In this document: piece by piece, positions 1 to 6,172 of the stretch
How positions within the stretch are numbered: the first letter of the stretch is position 1
Layout: each line of letters opens with the position of its first letter
NCBI GenBank assembly: GCA_021157505.1
Contig: JAGGWI010000204.1
Span: forward strand, 1-7,261
Reading direction: 5' to 3'
DNA from: Desulfuromusa sp.
Lineage (GTDB): Bacteria > Desulfobacterota > Desulfuromonadia > Desulfuromonadales > Geopsychrobacteraceae
DNA: 7,261 bases
The notes under the pieces: generated by a model
Told to the model about the DNA's origin: nothing
The model's input: the letters and a program-made list of their open reading frames with translations, nothing else
Databases searched by the model: none
Translations under genes and position numbers: made by a program

Positions 1-1
1 G

Positions 2-811
2 GAAGAGGCCATCGAGTTTCTCAAGTTGGGTACTGTGGCTATCGGGGCCACAAGCGCCGGTCATATTGCCGGGTATTATCCGGATGTCCAATTCCTGCAG
101 TTGCCCTATCTTTTTAAAAGTAAGGAACACTATAAAGTCGCACGGCGTTCAGGAGTAGTAAACGAGATTCTGAGGGAAATCAGTGAAGCTACCGGATTAA
201 TAGCATTGGGTATCTACTCGGATTGCAATGGTTTTGCCATAGCCAGTACGACACCCATTACCAAAATAGAGGATGCAAAGGGCGTAAAACTGAGATGTAT
301 GCAGAATCCGCTGTTTGTAGATATCTATAAAGATTTCGGTTTTACTGTGACCCCGACAGATTGGGGTGAGTTATACACTTCTTTGCAGACCGGCCTGGTT
401 AATGCCAACGATCTTGGTGTTTACTGCAACTATATTTTCAAGATGAAGGAAGTTGTTAGTAATTATGCCATTTTGAATCAAATGTGGACCCAGAAAATCC
501 TTTTTATCTCTCCCAAAACATGGAATAAGTTAGATGACAATCAGCAAAATATTGTTCGAGATGCTGCTGAAAGCGCCATTGAACTAGCGGATGCCTGGCA
601 ATATGTACGAGAACAAGAATTCATTGAAAAGGCTAAAAAGGACGGTGCAACTATAACCTATCCTGACCTCGCCCCCTTTAAAAAGGCTGCTGAGAAAGTC
701 TACAGCAAGTGGTTCAAGAAGAACCCTCGTTGGGAAGCATGGTACAAGGAAATCCAATTTCTCAATCCTGAAGAGAGCTTGCCAGCAGCATATCACGGCA
801 AAAGAGATTAA
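2..811 (+). CDS. dctP: TRAP transporter solute-binding protein (DctP family), 5' end outside window
   Basis: This is the extracytoplasmic substrate-binding subunit of a tripartite ATP-independent periplasmic (TRAP) transporter. It captures an organic acid outside the membrane and hands it to the DctQ/DctM permease encoded next. The reading frame is open from base 2, so the gene starts upstream; about 269 residues are present of a family norm near 330, and the signal peptide and first part of lobe 1 are missing. Visible family features are the EAIEFLKLGTVAIGAT start of the fragment, the PDVQFLQLPYLF segment, the GVKLRCMQNPLF segment whose arginine (codon 293-295) sits where family members bind the substrate carboxylate, and the ELYTSLQTGLVNAND segment. 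The last of these usually reads LQTGVVDGQEN, so the aspartate-glycine-glutamine part has diverged, which may reflect an unusual ligand. The sequence points to a carboxylate but does not identify it. Confidence 0.95.
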   Translation, partial: EEAIEFLKLGTVAIGATSAGHIAGYYPDVQFLQLPYLFKSKEHYKVARRSGVVNEILREISEATGLIALGIYSDCNGFAIASTTPITKIEDAKGVKLRCMQNPLFVDIYKDFGFTVTPTDWGELYTSLQTGLVNANDLGVYCNYIFKMKEVVSNYAILNQMWTQKILFISPKTWNKLDDNQQNIVRDAAESAIELADAWQYVREQEFIEKAKKDGATITYPDLAPFKKAAEKVYSKWFKKNPRWEAWYKEIQFLNPEESLPAAYHGKRD

Positions 812-1146
812 GTTGATTCATTATGTGGCTTTTTAAAATATGGTAAATTTTCTGTTTGCTGTAATTTAGTCGCAGGGCTTTGGTTGCCCCCCTCGGTCGG
901 TGGAATCTGGTTGTAGTAGTGTGAGATTCGCTTTTTTCAATAAAAAACACCGCCGGGGTGTTGCCTGTACCGCTTGCGATATAAGCCTCAAATAGATAAA
1001 TGGTTTGTCGGGTATAACCGGCACAGAAAAATTAAACTGGTAGCATTTGACCGGGAACCCGGCACCCTGTTTGATTAGATATCAGGTGCCCTTGCGGAGA
1101 CTATCAAAAAGCACTATTAGATAAAACCTGATAAGGAGAAGTTGTT
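812..1146 (+). other. 335-base non-coding gap between dctP and dctQ with possible RNA structure
   Basis: No gene is supported here, although the genes on both sides belong to one transporter and are usually close together. By eye several helices can be drawn. (a) CGG-T-CGGTG at 894-902 pairs with CACCGCCG at 948-955 and encloses two smaller hairpins: GAATCT/AGATTC (903-908 with 924-929) and six T with six A (932-937 with 942-947). (b) AACACC/GGTGTT (946-951 with 957-962) uses the same bases as (a), so the two exclude each other. (c) GGCACC(C)TG at 1061-1069 pairs with CAGGTGCC at 1083-1090. Two similar GC-rich segments ending in CCGGCAC occur at 1007-1024 and 1049-1065. I recognise no known riboswitch class. 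A plausible role, inferred only, is stabilising the dctP transcript or reducing read-through so that binding protein is made in excess over permease. Confidence 0.45.
903..937 (+). terminator. Weak candidate terminator/attenuator after dctP
   Basis: A 6-bp stem (GAATCT at 903-908 with AGATTC at 924-929, 15-base loop) is followed, after GC, by six T at 932-937. The stem is short and the loop long, so at best it would end transcription partially. That would fit a drop in expression from dctP to dctQM. The nearby GC-rich hairpin at 946-962 is preceded, not followed, by the A-rich run, so on the + strand it is not a terminator. Confidence 0.25.
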
Positions 1147-1659
1147 ATGGACTATGACGAAAAAGACAGGAGGTATGGAGCAACTTTTGATCGTTTTCTT
1201 GAGAAGATCAAAACAGTCAGCAATACTGTTTTGGTATTACTACTGCTAGGTTTGACTTTACTATTGGGTGTCAGCATTGTTATGAGATTTTTCCTGGGCC
1301 AGCCAATTTCTTGGTCGAATGCCGTTGCAAGATATATGTACATATATATCGTGATGATAGGGACTGCTATTTCCTATATGTTGGATGGACATGCATCCAT
1401 TGAGTCTTTTCATAATATAATGCCCAAGCGCGTCAGGCTAACATTTGATTTAGTACACTACATTTTAATGATGGGGCTTTCCGCCATGCTTGTTGTTAAA
1501 GGGACAAAGTATGCGATCGGCATGTGGAACGTGCATTCCCCTGTTTTATCATTCTTTTCAATGGGGATCGTCTATCTCGCGGTACCGATATGCTTCATGA
1601 TAATCTTTTTATATCTTTTGAGAAAAACAATTGGATTGCCTGATGAGTATCGTAGTTAA
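1147..1659 (+). CDS. dctQ: TRAP transporter small membrane subunit (DctQ family)
   Basis: Small permease subunit of the TRAP transporter, which pairs with DctM in the cytoplasmic membrane. The 170-residue length is normal. Four hydrophobic segments are visible at about residues 27-48, 64-80, 98-118 and 137-160. Family landmarks are VMRFFLGQPISWSNAVARY in the TM1-TM2 region and the GTAISYMLDGHASIE segment after it. The usual WxEExAR signature reads WSNAVAR here, so an asparagine replaces the commonly conserved glutamate. The ATG is supported by AAGGAG at 1133-1138, eight bases upstream. The 335-base gap to dctP is longer than usual for this gene pair, and dctM follows after 88 bases. Small-subunit sequences diverge widely, so the call rests on length, topology, the W...AR signature and the position between dctP and dctM. 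Confidence 0.93.
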   Translation: MDYDEKDRRYGATFDRFLEKIKTVSNTVLVLLLLGLTLLLGVSIVMRFFLGQPISWSNAVARYMYIYIVMIGTAISYMLDGHASIESFHNIMPKRVRLTFDLVHYILMMGLSAMLVVKGTKYAIGMWNVHSPVLSFFSMGIVYLAVPICFMIIFLYLLRKTIGLPDEYRS

Positions 1660-1747
1660 CAGATTGTCCTCTACTGAAGGTTTTGTTTATTGAACTTTGC
1701 TACAGCCGTGAATTCTATTTGTAATTTTTAATTATGCGAGAATAATA

Positions 1748-3028
1748 ATGACATATATTATACTTATGTTGATCTGTTTTATCCTGCTAATGCTGGTCAG
1801 AATACCCATACCATTTGCTTTGCTTGCTTCTACACTAGTTTACTTTGTGGGAGTAGACCTGCCCTTCGATATCGTTGTTATACGAATAATCAGGTCATTT
1901 GATTCGTTTATTTTATTAGCGATTCCGTTTTTCGTTCTTGCTGGAAAAATTATGTCCAGGGCAAATATCAGCGACCGGTTGATTAGTATCGCTGATCTGA
2001 TGGTGGGAAGGGTAAAGGGTGGTCTGGCCTATGTAAACATCGTGGTAAGTATGTTTTTTGGCGGGATTACAGGAACTGCTATCTCCGATACAACCGCAAT
2101 AGGATCTATTATGATTCCGACGATGGTGAAAGAAGGTTACACCAAGCGGTTCAGTGCCGCTGTAACCGCTGCATCATCGACCATGGGACCAATTATCCCT
2201 CCGAGCCTGATGTTTATCATCTACGGTTCAATCGCTCAAGTTTCCATTCGAGATTTATTCTTGGCAGGCGCCTTGCCTGGTTTACTTGTGGGGCTATCAC
2301 AGATGGGCGCTGTGAAAATTATCGGACTAAAAGCAAATTTTCCCAAGAGAAACCGAAAAATTCCCTTTATGGAAGGTGTGAATACGGTTAAGAACGGTAT
2401 TCCGGCTTTAGTTTTACCAGTATTGATCTTGGGTAGTATCCTTCTTGGAATAGCCAGCCCAACCGAAGCAGCTGTTATCGCAGTCTTTTACGCAACGTTT
2501 ATCGCTCTGTTCGTTTATCGAACGGTGAAACCGAGGGATCTTGTTGAAGTCGTCAAAGATTCGGCCATTGAAACCGGAAGTGTCTCTATTATCATTGCTG
2601 CTGCGGCATTATTTGGCTGGGTTTTGTCAAATGAGCAGGTTCCCCAGTATTTTGCACAGTTTTTGGTAGATAATGTTGATAGTAAGATTATGATATTACT
2701 ACTCATAAATATCATGCTCTTCATCATGGGAATGTTCATGGACGCTATTCCTGCAATTATGATTGTAACACCAGTTTTCCTGCCTTTATTTAAGGTGCTG
2801 GAGATCGATCCTCTTCATGCTGGAATATTTATGAGTATTAACCTGATCACAGGCCTAGCTACACCGCCGGTGGGATGTTGCTTGTTCGCTGCATCTATCA
2901 TTTCTAATGAATCCATGGAGAAAATCAGTATCGCAATACTACCATTTCTGGCTGCAAATATTGTTGTTGTCCTCTTGGTTACTTATGTCCCGTTTATTTC
3001 AACTTTCATTCCCTCACTGTTCCCGTAG
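1748..3028 (+). CDS. dctM: TRAP transporter large permease subunit (DctM family)
   Basis: Large membrane subunit that forms the ion-coupled transport path of the TRAP system, using the sodium or proton gradient rather than ATP. Its 426 residues match the family norm. The chain is almost entirely hydrophobic helices. Diagnostic segments include the LAIPFFVLAGKIM stretch (residues 57-69), MFFGGITGTAISDTTAIGS (102-120), the MGPIIPPSLMFIIYG hairpin region (146-160), ASPTEAA (236-242) and the second repeat signature GLATPPVGCCLFAAS (369-383). GGITGTAISDTTAIG and TPPVG are the paired inverted-repeat ligand and ion-binding loops of this fold. The start is ATG with only a weak GAGAA-like site upstream, so translation may depend partly on read-through from dctQ, which ends 88 bases earlier. 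Nothing in that 88-base gap looks structured. The sequence does not give the substrate. Confidence 0.97.
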   Translation: MTYIILMLICFILLMLVRIPIPFALLASTLVYFVGVDLPFDIVVIRIIRSFDSFILLAIPFFVLAGKIMSRANISDRLISIADLMVGRVKGGLAYVNIVVSMFFGGITGTAISDTTAIGSIMIPTMVKEGYTKRFSAAVTAASSTMGPIIPPSLMFIIYGSIAQVSIRDLFLAGALPGLLVGLSQMGAVKIIGLKANFPKRNRKIPFMEGVNTVKNGIPALVLPVLILGSILLGIASPTEAAVIAVFYATFIALFVYRTVKPRDLVEVVKDSAIETGSVSIIIAAAALFGWVLSNEQVPQYFAQFLVDNVDSKIMILLLINIMLFIMGMFMDAIPAIMIVTPVFLPLFKVLEIDPLHAGIFMSINLITGLATPPVGCCLFAASIISNESMEKISIAILPFLAANIVVVLLVTYVPFISTFIPSLFP

Positions 3029-3050
3029 GGAGAGATTTTGTTAACTTTAT

Positions 3051-3077
3051 TCAACTGTTTTTTAATCAGTTGAGGAG
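3051..3077 (+). promoter_or_regulatory. Hairpin overlapping a Shine-Dalgarno
   Basis: TCAACTG (3051-3057) pairs perfectly with CAGTTGA (3067-3073) across a T-rich nine-base loop. The 3' arm runs into GAGGAG (3072-3077), the ribosome binding site of the seven-codon frame at 3084. Folding would partly hide that site, so translation could be modulated. There is no T-run after the stem, so it is not a terminator. Confidence 0.3.
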
Positions 3078-3083
3078 ATTGCT

Positions 3084-3107
3084 ATGCTGGATGGAGTTGA
3101 AAAGTAA
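3084..3107 (+). CDS. Seven-codon leader frame overlapping the racemase start
   Basis: ATG at 3084 opens a frame encoding MLDGVEK and ends in TAA at 3105-3107. The last A of that stop is the first base of the next gene's ATG (TAATG). GAGGAG at 3072-3077 lies six bases before it and is a stronger site than the GGAG (3093-3096) available to the racemase itself. This geometry is typical of translational coupling, where ribosomes finishing the short frame restart on the enzyme gene. It may be a chance arrangement: the peptide is too short to test for coding bias. Confidence 0.25.
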   Translation: MLDGVEK

Positions 3108-3844
3108 TGGGGCTTTATGAAGTAAGGACAGGGGCAGAATCGTATGGGCATGAGATTGGGATTTTGTTGGTCGACTGTTCTACCCCTTTTATTCCAGGGG
3201 ATGTGGGTAACGCCAGTACTTATTCCTACCCTGTTTTGTACCATACTGTTCAGGGCTGCTCCTTGGAACGACTCATTAATCTAGGGGATGAAACTCTTAC
3301 GGATACAGTTGTTGAGGCAGCAAAGTTCCTTGAGCAACGAGGGGTTAAAGGGATCACCAGCGATTGCGGTTTTATGATTCGCTTTCAGGAAGCCGTGGCA
3401 AAAGCGGTTAAAGTACCAGTATTTCTATCTGCTATGACTCAACTACCAATGGTCGGAGCAACTCTTGGGTGGTCGCGCCCGGTAGGGATCATCACCGCCA
3501 ACGCGAAAAGAATGACCCCGGAACTTCTCACTATTGCAGCTGCAGGATCAGCTGTGAAATTTGTTGTTGCCGGGCTGGAGGACAAACCAGCATTCCGTGC
3601 TCCTATTCTAGATGAAGTGGGACCCCTGGATCCGCAAAAAATTGAAAGTGAAATTATGGAGACCGCTATTGAACTGCAGATAAAAAATCCTGAAATCGGT
3701 GCTATTCTCCTGGAATGTTCAAATATGCCCCCTTACGCCCATGCTGTGCAGCAAGCGACAGGACTACCTGTCTTTGATTTTACGACCATGATTAATTACA
3801 TGGTTGCAGGTAATCACAGAAAAAAATTCGACGGCATTTTTTAA
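3107..3844 (+). CDS. Aspartate/glutamate/hydantoin racemase-like protein
   Basis: Member of the cofactor-independent Asp/Glu/hydantoin racemase superfamily, whose enzymes use two cysteines as a thiol/thiolate pair to remove and return a proton at a chiral carbon. Both are present in the right setting: Cys87 in GITSDCGFM and Cys204 in LLECSNMPPYAHAV, each near the end of a predicted beta strand in the two-lobed fold. The N-terminus ESYGHEIGILLVDCSTPFIPGDVGNASTY is the pattern I recall for a subgroup annotated only as 'aspartate/glutamate racemase family' and often found in amino-acid and TRAP operons. At 245 residues it is full length. It lies 78 bases after dctM and two bases before the long frame of the GntR gene, so it is probably co-transcribed and would act on the imported substrate or its product. 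Substrate and direction are unknown; related maleate isomerases and decarboxylases share the fold, so racemisation is inferred. Confidence 0.85.
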   Translation: MGLYEVRTGAESYGHEIGILLVDCSTPFIPGDVGNASTYSYPVLYHTVQGCSLERLINLGDETLTDTVVEAAKFLEQRGVKGITSDCGFMIRFQEAVAKAVKVPVFLSAMTQLPMVGATLGWSRPVGIITANAKRMTPELLTIAAAGSAVKFVVAGLEDKPAFRAPILDEVGPLDPQKIESEIMETAIELQIKNPEIGAILLECSNMPPYAHAVQQATGLPVFDFTTMINYMVAGNHRKKFDGIF

Positions 3845-3924
3845 CTATGAATAACGAATATGAAGATGGTTCTCTCAACAACAAACGACACGAAATCAGA
3901 CGGTTTTCACTGCCGAGGGGTTCT

Positions 3925-4581
3925 ATGAAATTTTCAAAATCTGAAGCTTACAAACACCTTAGACATCGAATCATCACCCAGAACCTTTTACCAGGTCAGG
4001 TGTTGAACGAAAAGGAACAGATGGGTCGTTACAACATCGGTCGAACTCCGATGCGTGAAATCCTTCTGGAACTGAGGAAAGATGGTTTGGTGAAAAGTGT
4101 CCCACGAGCAGGAACATTTGTAGCGCCTCTTGAATTGCGTGAATTCCAACACGTCATTGAGATCAGAACAAATCTGGAGGGATTAGTTGGACAATTAGCA
4201 GCAGAGAGAATCACTGAGGAACAATTGTGTCGCCTCAGAAAGATTATGCAAGCCGTTGATGACTGTTCCAGTACCGGGAAAAAACGTTCAGATGAGCTTT
4301 TTCAGTTTGAGTCTGATTTCCATGAGGCAACTTATGAAGCAACATTCAACCCACAGTTGTCCGAAATGCTTCAGAAACTCCACGGGGTATGTGCTCGCTT
4401 TTGGTATTACCTGGTTTTCGGCGAAAAAGAAATTCTGGCGCAAATTGACGATCAACGGCAAATGTTAGCAGCTTTGGAAGTGAGAGATGTTGATTTAACC
4501 AAGTCAATCATGGAAAAACACATTCTAACATTCAGTAACCAAGTTAAAGAAAATATCTTAGGAATGCAGCACTCAGCTTGA
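3925..4581 (+). CDS. GntR-family transcriptional regulator, FCD (FadR C-terminal) domain
   Basis: Likely ligand-responsive repressor of the surrounding transport and catabolic genes. Residues 1-68 form the winged helix-turn-helix: EAYKHLRHRIITQNLLPGQ, then RTPMREILLELRKDGLVKS and the PRAGTFVAPL wing. Residues 73-210 form the all-helical FCD effector domain. In FCD proteins a metal is commonly held by Asp and three His; here I see Glu129 and His133 in ESDFH and His199 in EKHILTF, while the position usually reading EHR is DQR, so Gln177 replaces a histidine. Metal binding may be weakened or absent (inferred). The frame is open back to ATG 3847, which would add 26 residues, but that ATG lacks a Shine-Dalgarno, whereas ATG 3925 has GAGG at 3915-3918 at good spacing and starts where family homology starts. 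The 218-residue product is normal for the family. No palindromic operator was recognised. Confidence 0.93.
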   Translation: MKFSKSEAYKHLRHRIITQNLLPGQVLNEKEQMGRYNIGRTPMREILLELRKDGLVKSVPRAGTFVAPLELREFQHVIEIRTNLEGLVGQLAAERITEEQLCRLRKIMQAVDDCSSTGKKRSDELFQFESDFHEATYEATFNPQLSEMLQKLHGVCARFWYYLVFGEKEILAQIDDQRQMLAALEVRDVDLTKSIMEKHILTFSNQVKENILGMQHSA

Positions 4582-4709
4582 GTGTCGTAATTGCAAAATA
4601 CAAATATCCTTTTCTTAGCATTTAAAATAGTTGGGACAGAATACTTGAGTAACGTTCCATATCTAATCTATTGAAGAGGCTGAAACTAAAAATTTAAGGA
4701 GCGATAACG

Positions 4710-5792
4710 ATGAATAAAAAAGTTGCAATTTTAGGTGGTGGCCACGGCGCTCATGGAATGGCAGTCGATTTAATTTCGCGTGGATTTACTGTAAATCTAT
4801 TTGAGATGCCAGAATTCCGCCAGAATATCGAACAATTGTTTAGCAGCAAGACCATCGAGTCGAGTGGTGTGGTGGAGGGGCGTTTTGAACTAAATCTGGT
4901 GACCAGTGATATCGATCAAGCTATAGCCGGAGTTAAGTACATCCTGATCGTCACTCCTGCTTTCGCCCACGAAGGCTACGCCAGACTGCTCAAAGGAAGG
5001 GTCAGCAGTGATCAGGTTGTCGTCCTTTATCCTGGAGCTTTTGCGGCCTTACTGTTCAAGGGTATTTTTGCAAAAGAACCCTGTCCGGTTATCGCTGAAG
5101 CAAATAACCTCCCCTATGACACCCGGATCACGGCACCTTGTAAAATTTCTATGTTTGGGCTGAATCCCATAAATATCGCTTTTATGCCGGCAGACAAAGG
5201 GCCGGAACTGATAGATGAGATGCGTACCATTCACTCCTTTGTTCGAGTTTACGATGATGTCCTTGAGGCTGGGCTCAGCATTGTTAATCCGGGTGTTCAT
5301 ACGGGTCCCTGCCTGACGAGCATCAGCGCTATCGAAAATTGGCCCAAACGTAGTTTTTTTCTTTACGAGCACGGGGTCACCCCGGGTGCGATGAAAATCA
5401 ACCGTGCTATCGATCATGAACGCAAGGCTGTGGGCGAAAAGTTTGGCTACCATTTGACCCCGACAGAAGATTTCAGCGGGCTGAAAGAAGGTTACAGCTG
5501 GCAGGATCTCTACATGGCTATCCATGGCAACATTTCGCTGACCCCTATTTCTGGGCCTCACGAAATCAATAGTCGTTATTTCACCGAAGACTGTCCGTTT
5601 GGGCTGGTCCCCTGGAGCGCCCTGGGAAAACTCGTCGGTGTTGAAACTCCAACCATCGACTCTGCAGTGAATATTTACAATCAGGTACATGAATGTAATT
5701 GGTGGGAAAAAGGTCGTAATACAAAAAATCTGGGTTTAAAGGAGATGACTGTCGAGCAGATCAAGGCTTATGTGAAGACTGGCAGAAAATAG
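4710..5792 (+). CDS. NAD(P)-dependent octopine/nopaline (opine) dehydrogenase-family protein
   Basis: Predicted cytoplasmic oxidoreductase. Known opine dehydrogenases reversibly join an amino acid's amino group to a 2-oxo acid with NAD(P)H; in a catabolic setting they would cleave the opine. The N-terminal Rossmann domain begins KKVAILGGGHGAHGMAVDL with the GxGxxG loop at residues 11-16, and acidic Glu32 at the end of strand 2 suggests preference for NAD over NADP. A further nucleotide-domain strand is YILIVTPAFAH (77-87). The C-terminal helical domain contains NPGVH (193-197), corresponding to the conserved NPxxH of opine dehydrogenases whose histidine is placed in the active site, and the H...EINSRY region (284-290). 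At 360 residues it is full length. AAGGAG (4696-4701) sits eight bases before the ATG. It follows the GntR gene by 128 bases and may have its own promoter. Many bacterial members have no tested substrate, so the reaction is inferred from the family. Confidence 0.9.
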   Translation: MNKKVAILGGGHGAHGMAVDLISRGFTVNLFEMPEFRQNIEQLFSSKTIESSGVVEGRFELNLVTSDIDQAIAGVKYILIVTPAFAHEGYARLLKGRVSSDQVVVLYPGAFAALLFKGIFAKEPCPVIAEANNLPYDTRITAPCKISMFGLNPINIAFMPADKGPELIDEMRTIHSFVRVYDDVLEAGLSIVNPGVHTGPCLTSISAIENWPKRSFFLYEHGVTPGAMKINRAIDHERKAVGEKFGYHLTPTEDFSGLKEGYSWQDLYMAIHGNISLTPISGPHEINSRYFTEDCPFGLVPWSALGKLVGVETPTIDSAVNIYNQVHECNWWEKGRNTKNLGLKEMTVEQIKAYVKTGRK

Positions 5793-5807
5793 ACAAATGC
5801 AAATCTC

Positions 5808-5996
5808 GTGGATATTTCACAAGCGATCTACAACTCCGGTGTGATTGATGCCGGAGGGGGTTTCCATGACCATGTCAAAGCACTGTCCAAGGTGGTGGAC
5901 TATGTTTTGACCAACGGAGCTGAGTGCAAGCCGCTACTCCTCAAGGATATAGAGTTGATACCTCACCGAGCCATCGAAACGCTGGAAGATCTGTAG
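5808..5996 (+). pseudogene. Truncated N-terminus of a PduS/RnfC-like (Complex I 51-kDa type) flavoprotein
   Basis: A 62-codon frame from GTG to TAG matches only the first 60 or so residues of PduS/PrdC/RnfC-like electron-transfer proteins, which are normally about 400-450 residues and carry FMN, SLBB and 4Fe-4S domains. The family pattern is roughly GVVGAGGAGFPTHVKL followed by VEYVIVNGAECEPLL. Here it reads GVIDAGGGFHDHVKAL and then DYVLTNGAECKPLL, so the match continues through NGAEC but the FMN-binding glycine loop has lost a residue and the FPT is replaced. There is no good ribosome binding site before the GTG, which lies 15 bases after the dehydrogenase stop. A deletion remnant is the best reading, perhaps of a gene once at the edge of the microcompartment locus. 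A short functional protein cannot be excluded, because the frame holds no internal stop. Confidence 0.6.
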
Positions 5997-6000
5997 TTTC

Positions 6001-6032
6001 TTCGTCCCTGCATTCATGCAGGGACGAAATTT
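6001..6032 (+). terminator. Perfect 12-bp hairpin after the PduS-like remnant
   Basis: TTCGTCCCTGCA (6001-6012) and TGCAGGGACGAA (6017-6028) are exact reverse complements around a TTCA loop, five bases after the TAG of the upstream frame. The tail is A-TTT-A rather than a long T-run, so termination would be imperfect. It separates the dehydrogenase unit from the microcompartment unit, which suggests a transcript boundary or a 3'-end stabiliser. Confidence 0.55.
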
Positions 6033-6092
6033 ATCACTGGAACAATTCTTTCTGTCTGAAAATATTCAGGCCTGTTCTAGGAGGTCGTTTTC

Positions 6093-6122
6093 TTGAAAAA
6101 GCTTGCTAACTTAATAGAATAG
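6093..6122 (+). CDS. Possible nine-residue leader peptide (TTG start) ahead of eutS
   Basis: The strongest Shine-Dalgarno in the window, AGGAGG at 6079-6084, has no obvious gene behind it. Eight bases downstream a TTG opens a frame encoding MKKLANLIE that stops at TAG 6120-6122. The frame runs through the 5' arm and loop of the first ANTAR-like hairpin (6107-6127), so a translating ribosome would keep that hairpin open. It could be a regulatory leader peptide or the preserved start of a deleted gene. Nine codons are too few to judge coding bias. Confidence 0.3.
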   Translation: MKKLANLIE

Positions 6123-6162
6123 CGTTATAAGGAAAGAGTTGATCACACAACGGGGTGTGATC
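6107..6162 (+). promoter_or_regulatory. Tandem-hairpin RNA element resembling an ANTAR-protein (EutV) antitermination target
   Basis: Two hairpins stand in a row, each with a six-base loop having A at position 1 and G at position 4. Hairpin P1 (6107-6127) has arms TAACTTA and TAG-C-GTTA (seven pairs including one G-U, with C6123 bulged) and loop ATAGAA (6114-6119). Hairpin P2 (6141-6162) has perfect eight-bp arms GATCACAC/GTGTGATC and loop AACGGG (6149-6154). The linker is 13 bases. Such tandem hexaloops with A1 and G4 are the known RNA targets of ANTAR response regulators such as EutV in Firmicute ethanolamine operons, where binding prevents termination. A terminator follows at 6173, and a EutV-like regulator is encoded 0.8 kb downstream. 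The loops and stems are seen directly; the binding is inferred. Confidence 0.65.
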
Positions 6163-6172
6163 CAAGGCGGTG

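Noticed and set aside
940..966. Hairpin plus T-run on the minus strand (AACACC/GGTGTT followed by TTTTTT)
   Set aside because: It would make a good minus-strand terminator, but no minus-strand gene exists in this window to be terminated; noted only as an alternative RNA fold on the + strand.
3847..3924. Longer start of the GntR gene at ATG 3847
   Set aside because: There is no Shine-Dalgarno before it and the added 26 residues are unlike the family; ATG 3925 has GAGG at proper spacing. Coupling from the racemase stop remains a minor possibility.
4582..4709. Possible promoter between the GntR gene and the dehydrogenase
   Set aside because: TTGCAA at 4591 and TAAAAT at 4623 resemble -35 and -10 boxes but are about 26 bases apart; TTGAGT near 4645 has no convincing -10. 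No call made.
5049..5690. A 213-codon open frame on the minus strand within the dehydrogenase gene
   Set aside because: It lies wholly antisense to a well-supported full-length gene, has no recognisable domain and no independent start signals; long shadow frames arise from codon bias.
5924..6109. Open frame of 61 codons on the + strand across the PduS-like stub and the 12-bp hairpin
   Set aside because: It is out of frame with the stub, runs through the palindrome and regulatory leader, and has no domain resemblance.
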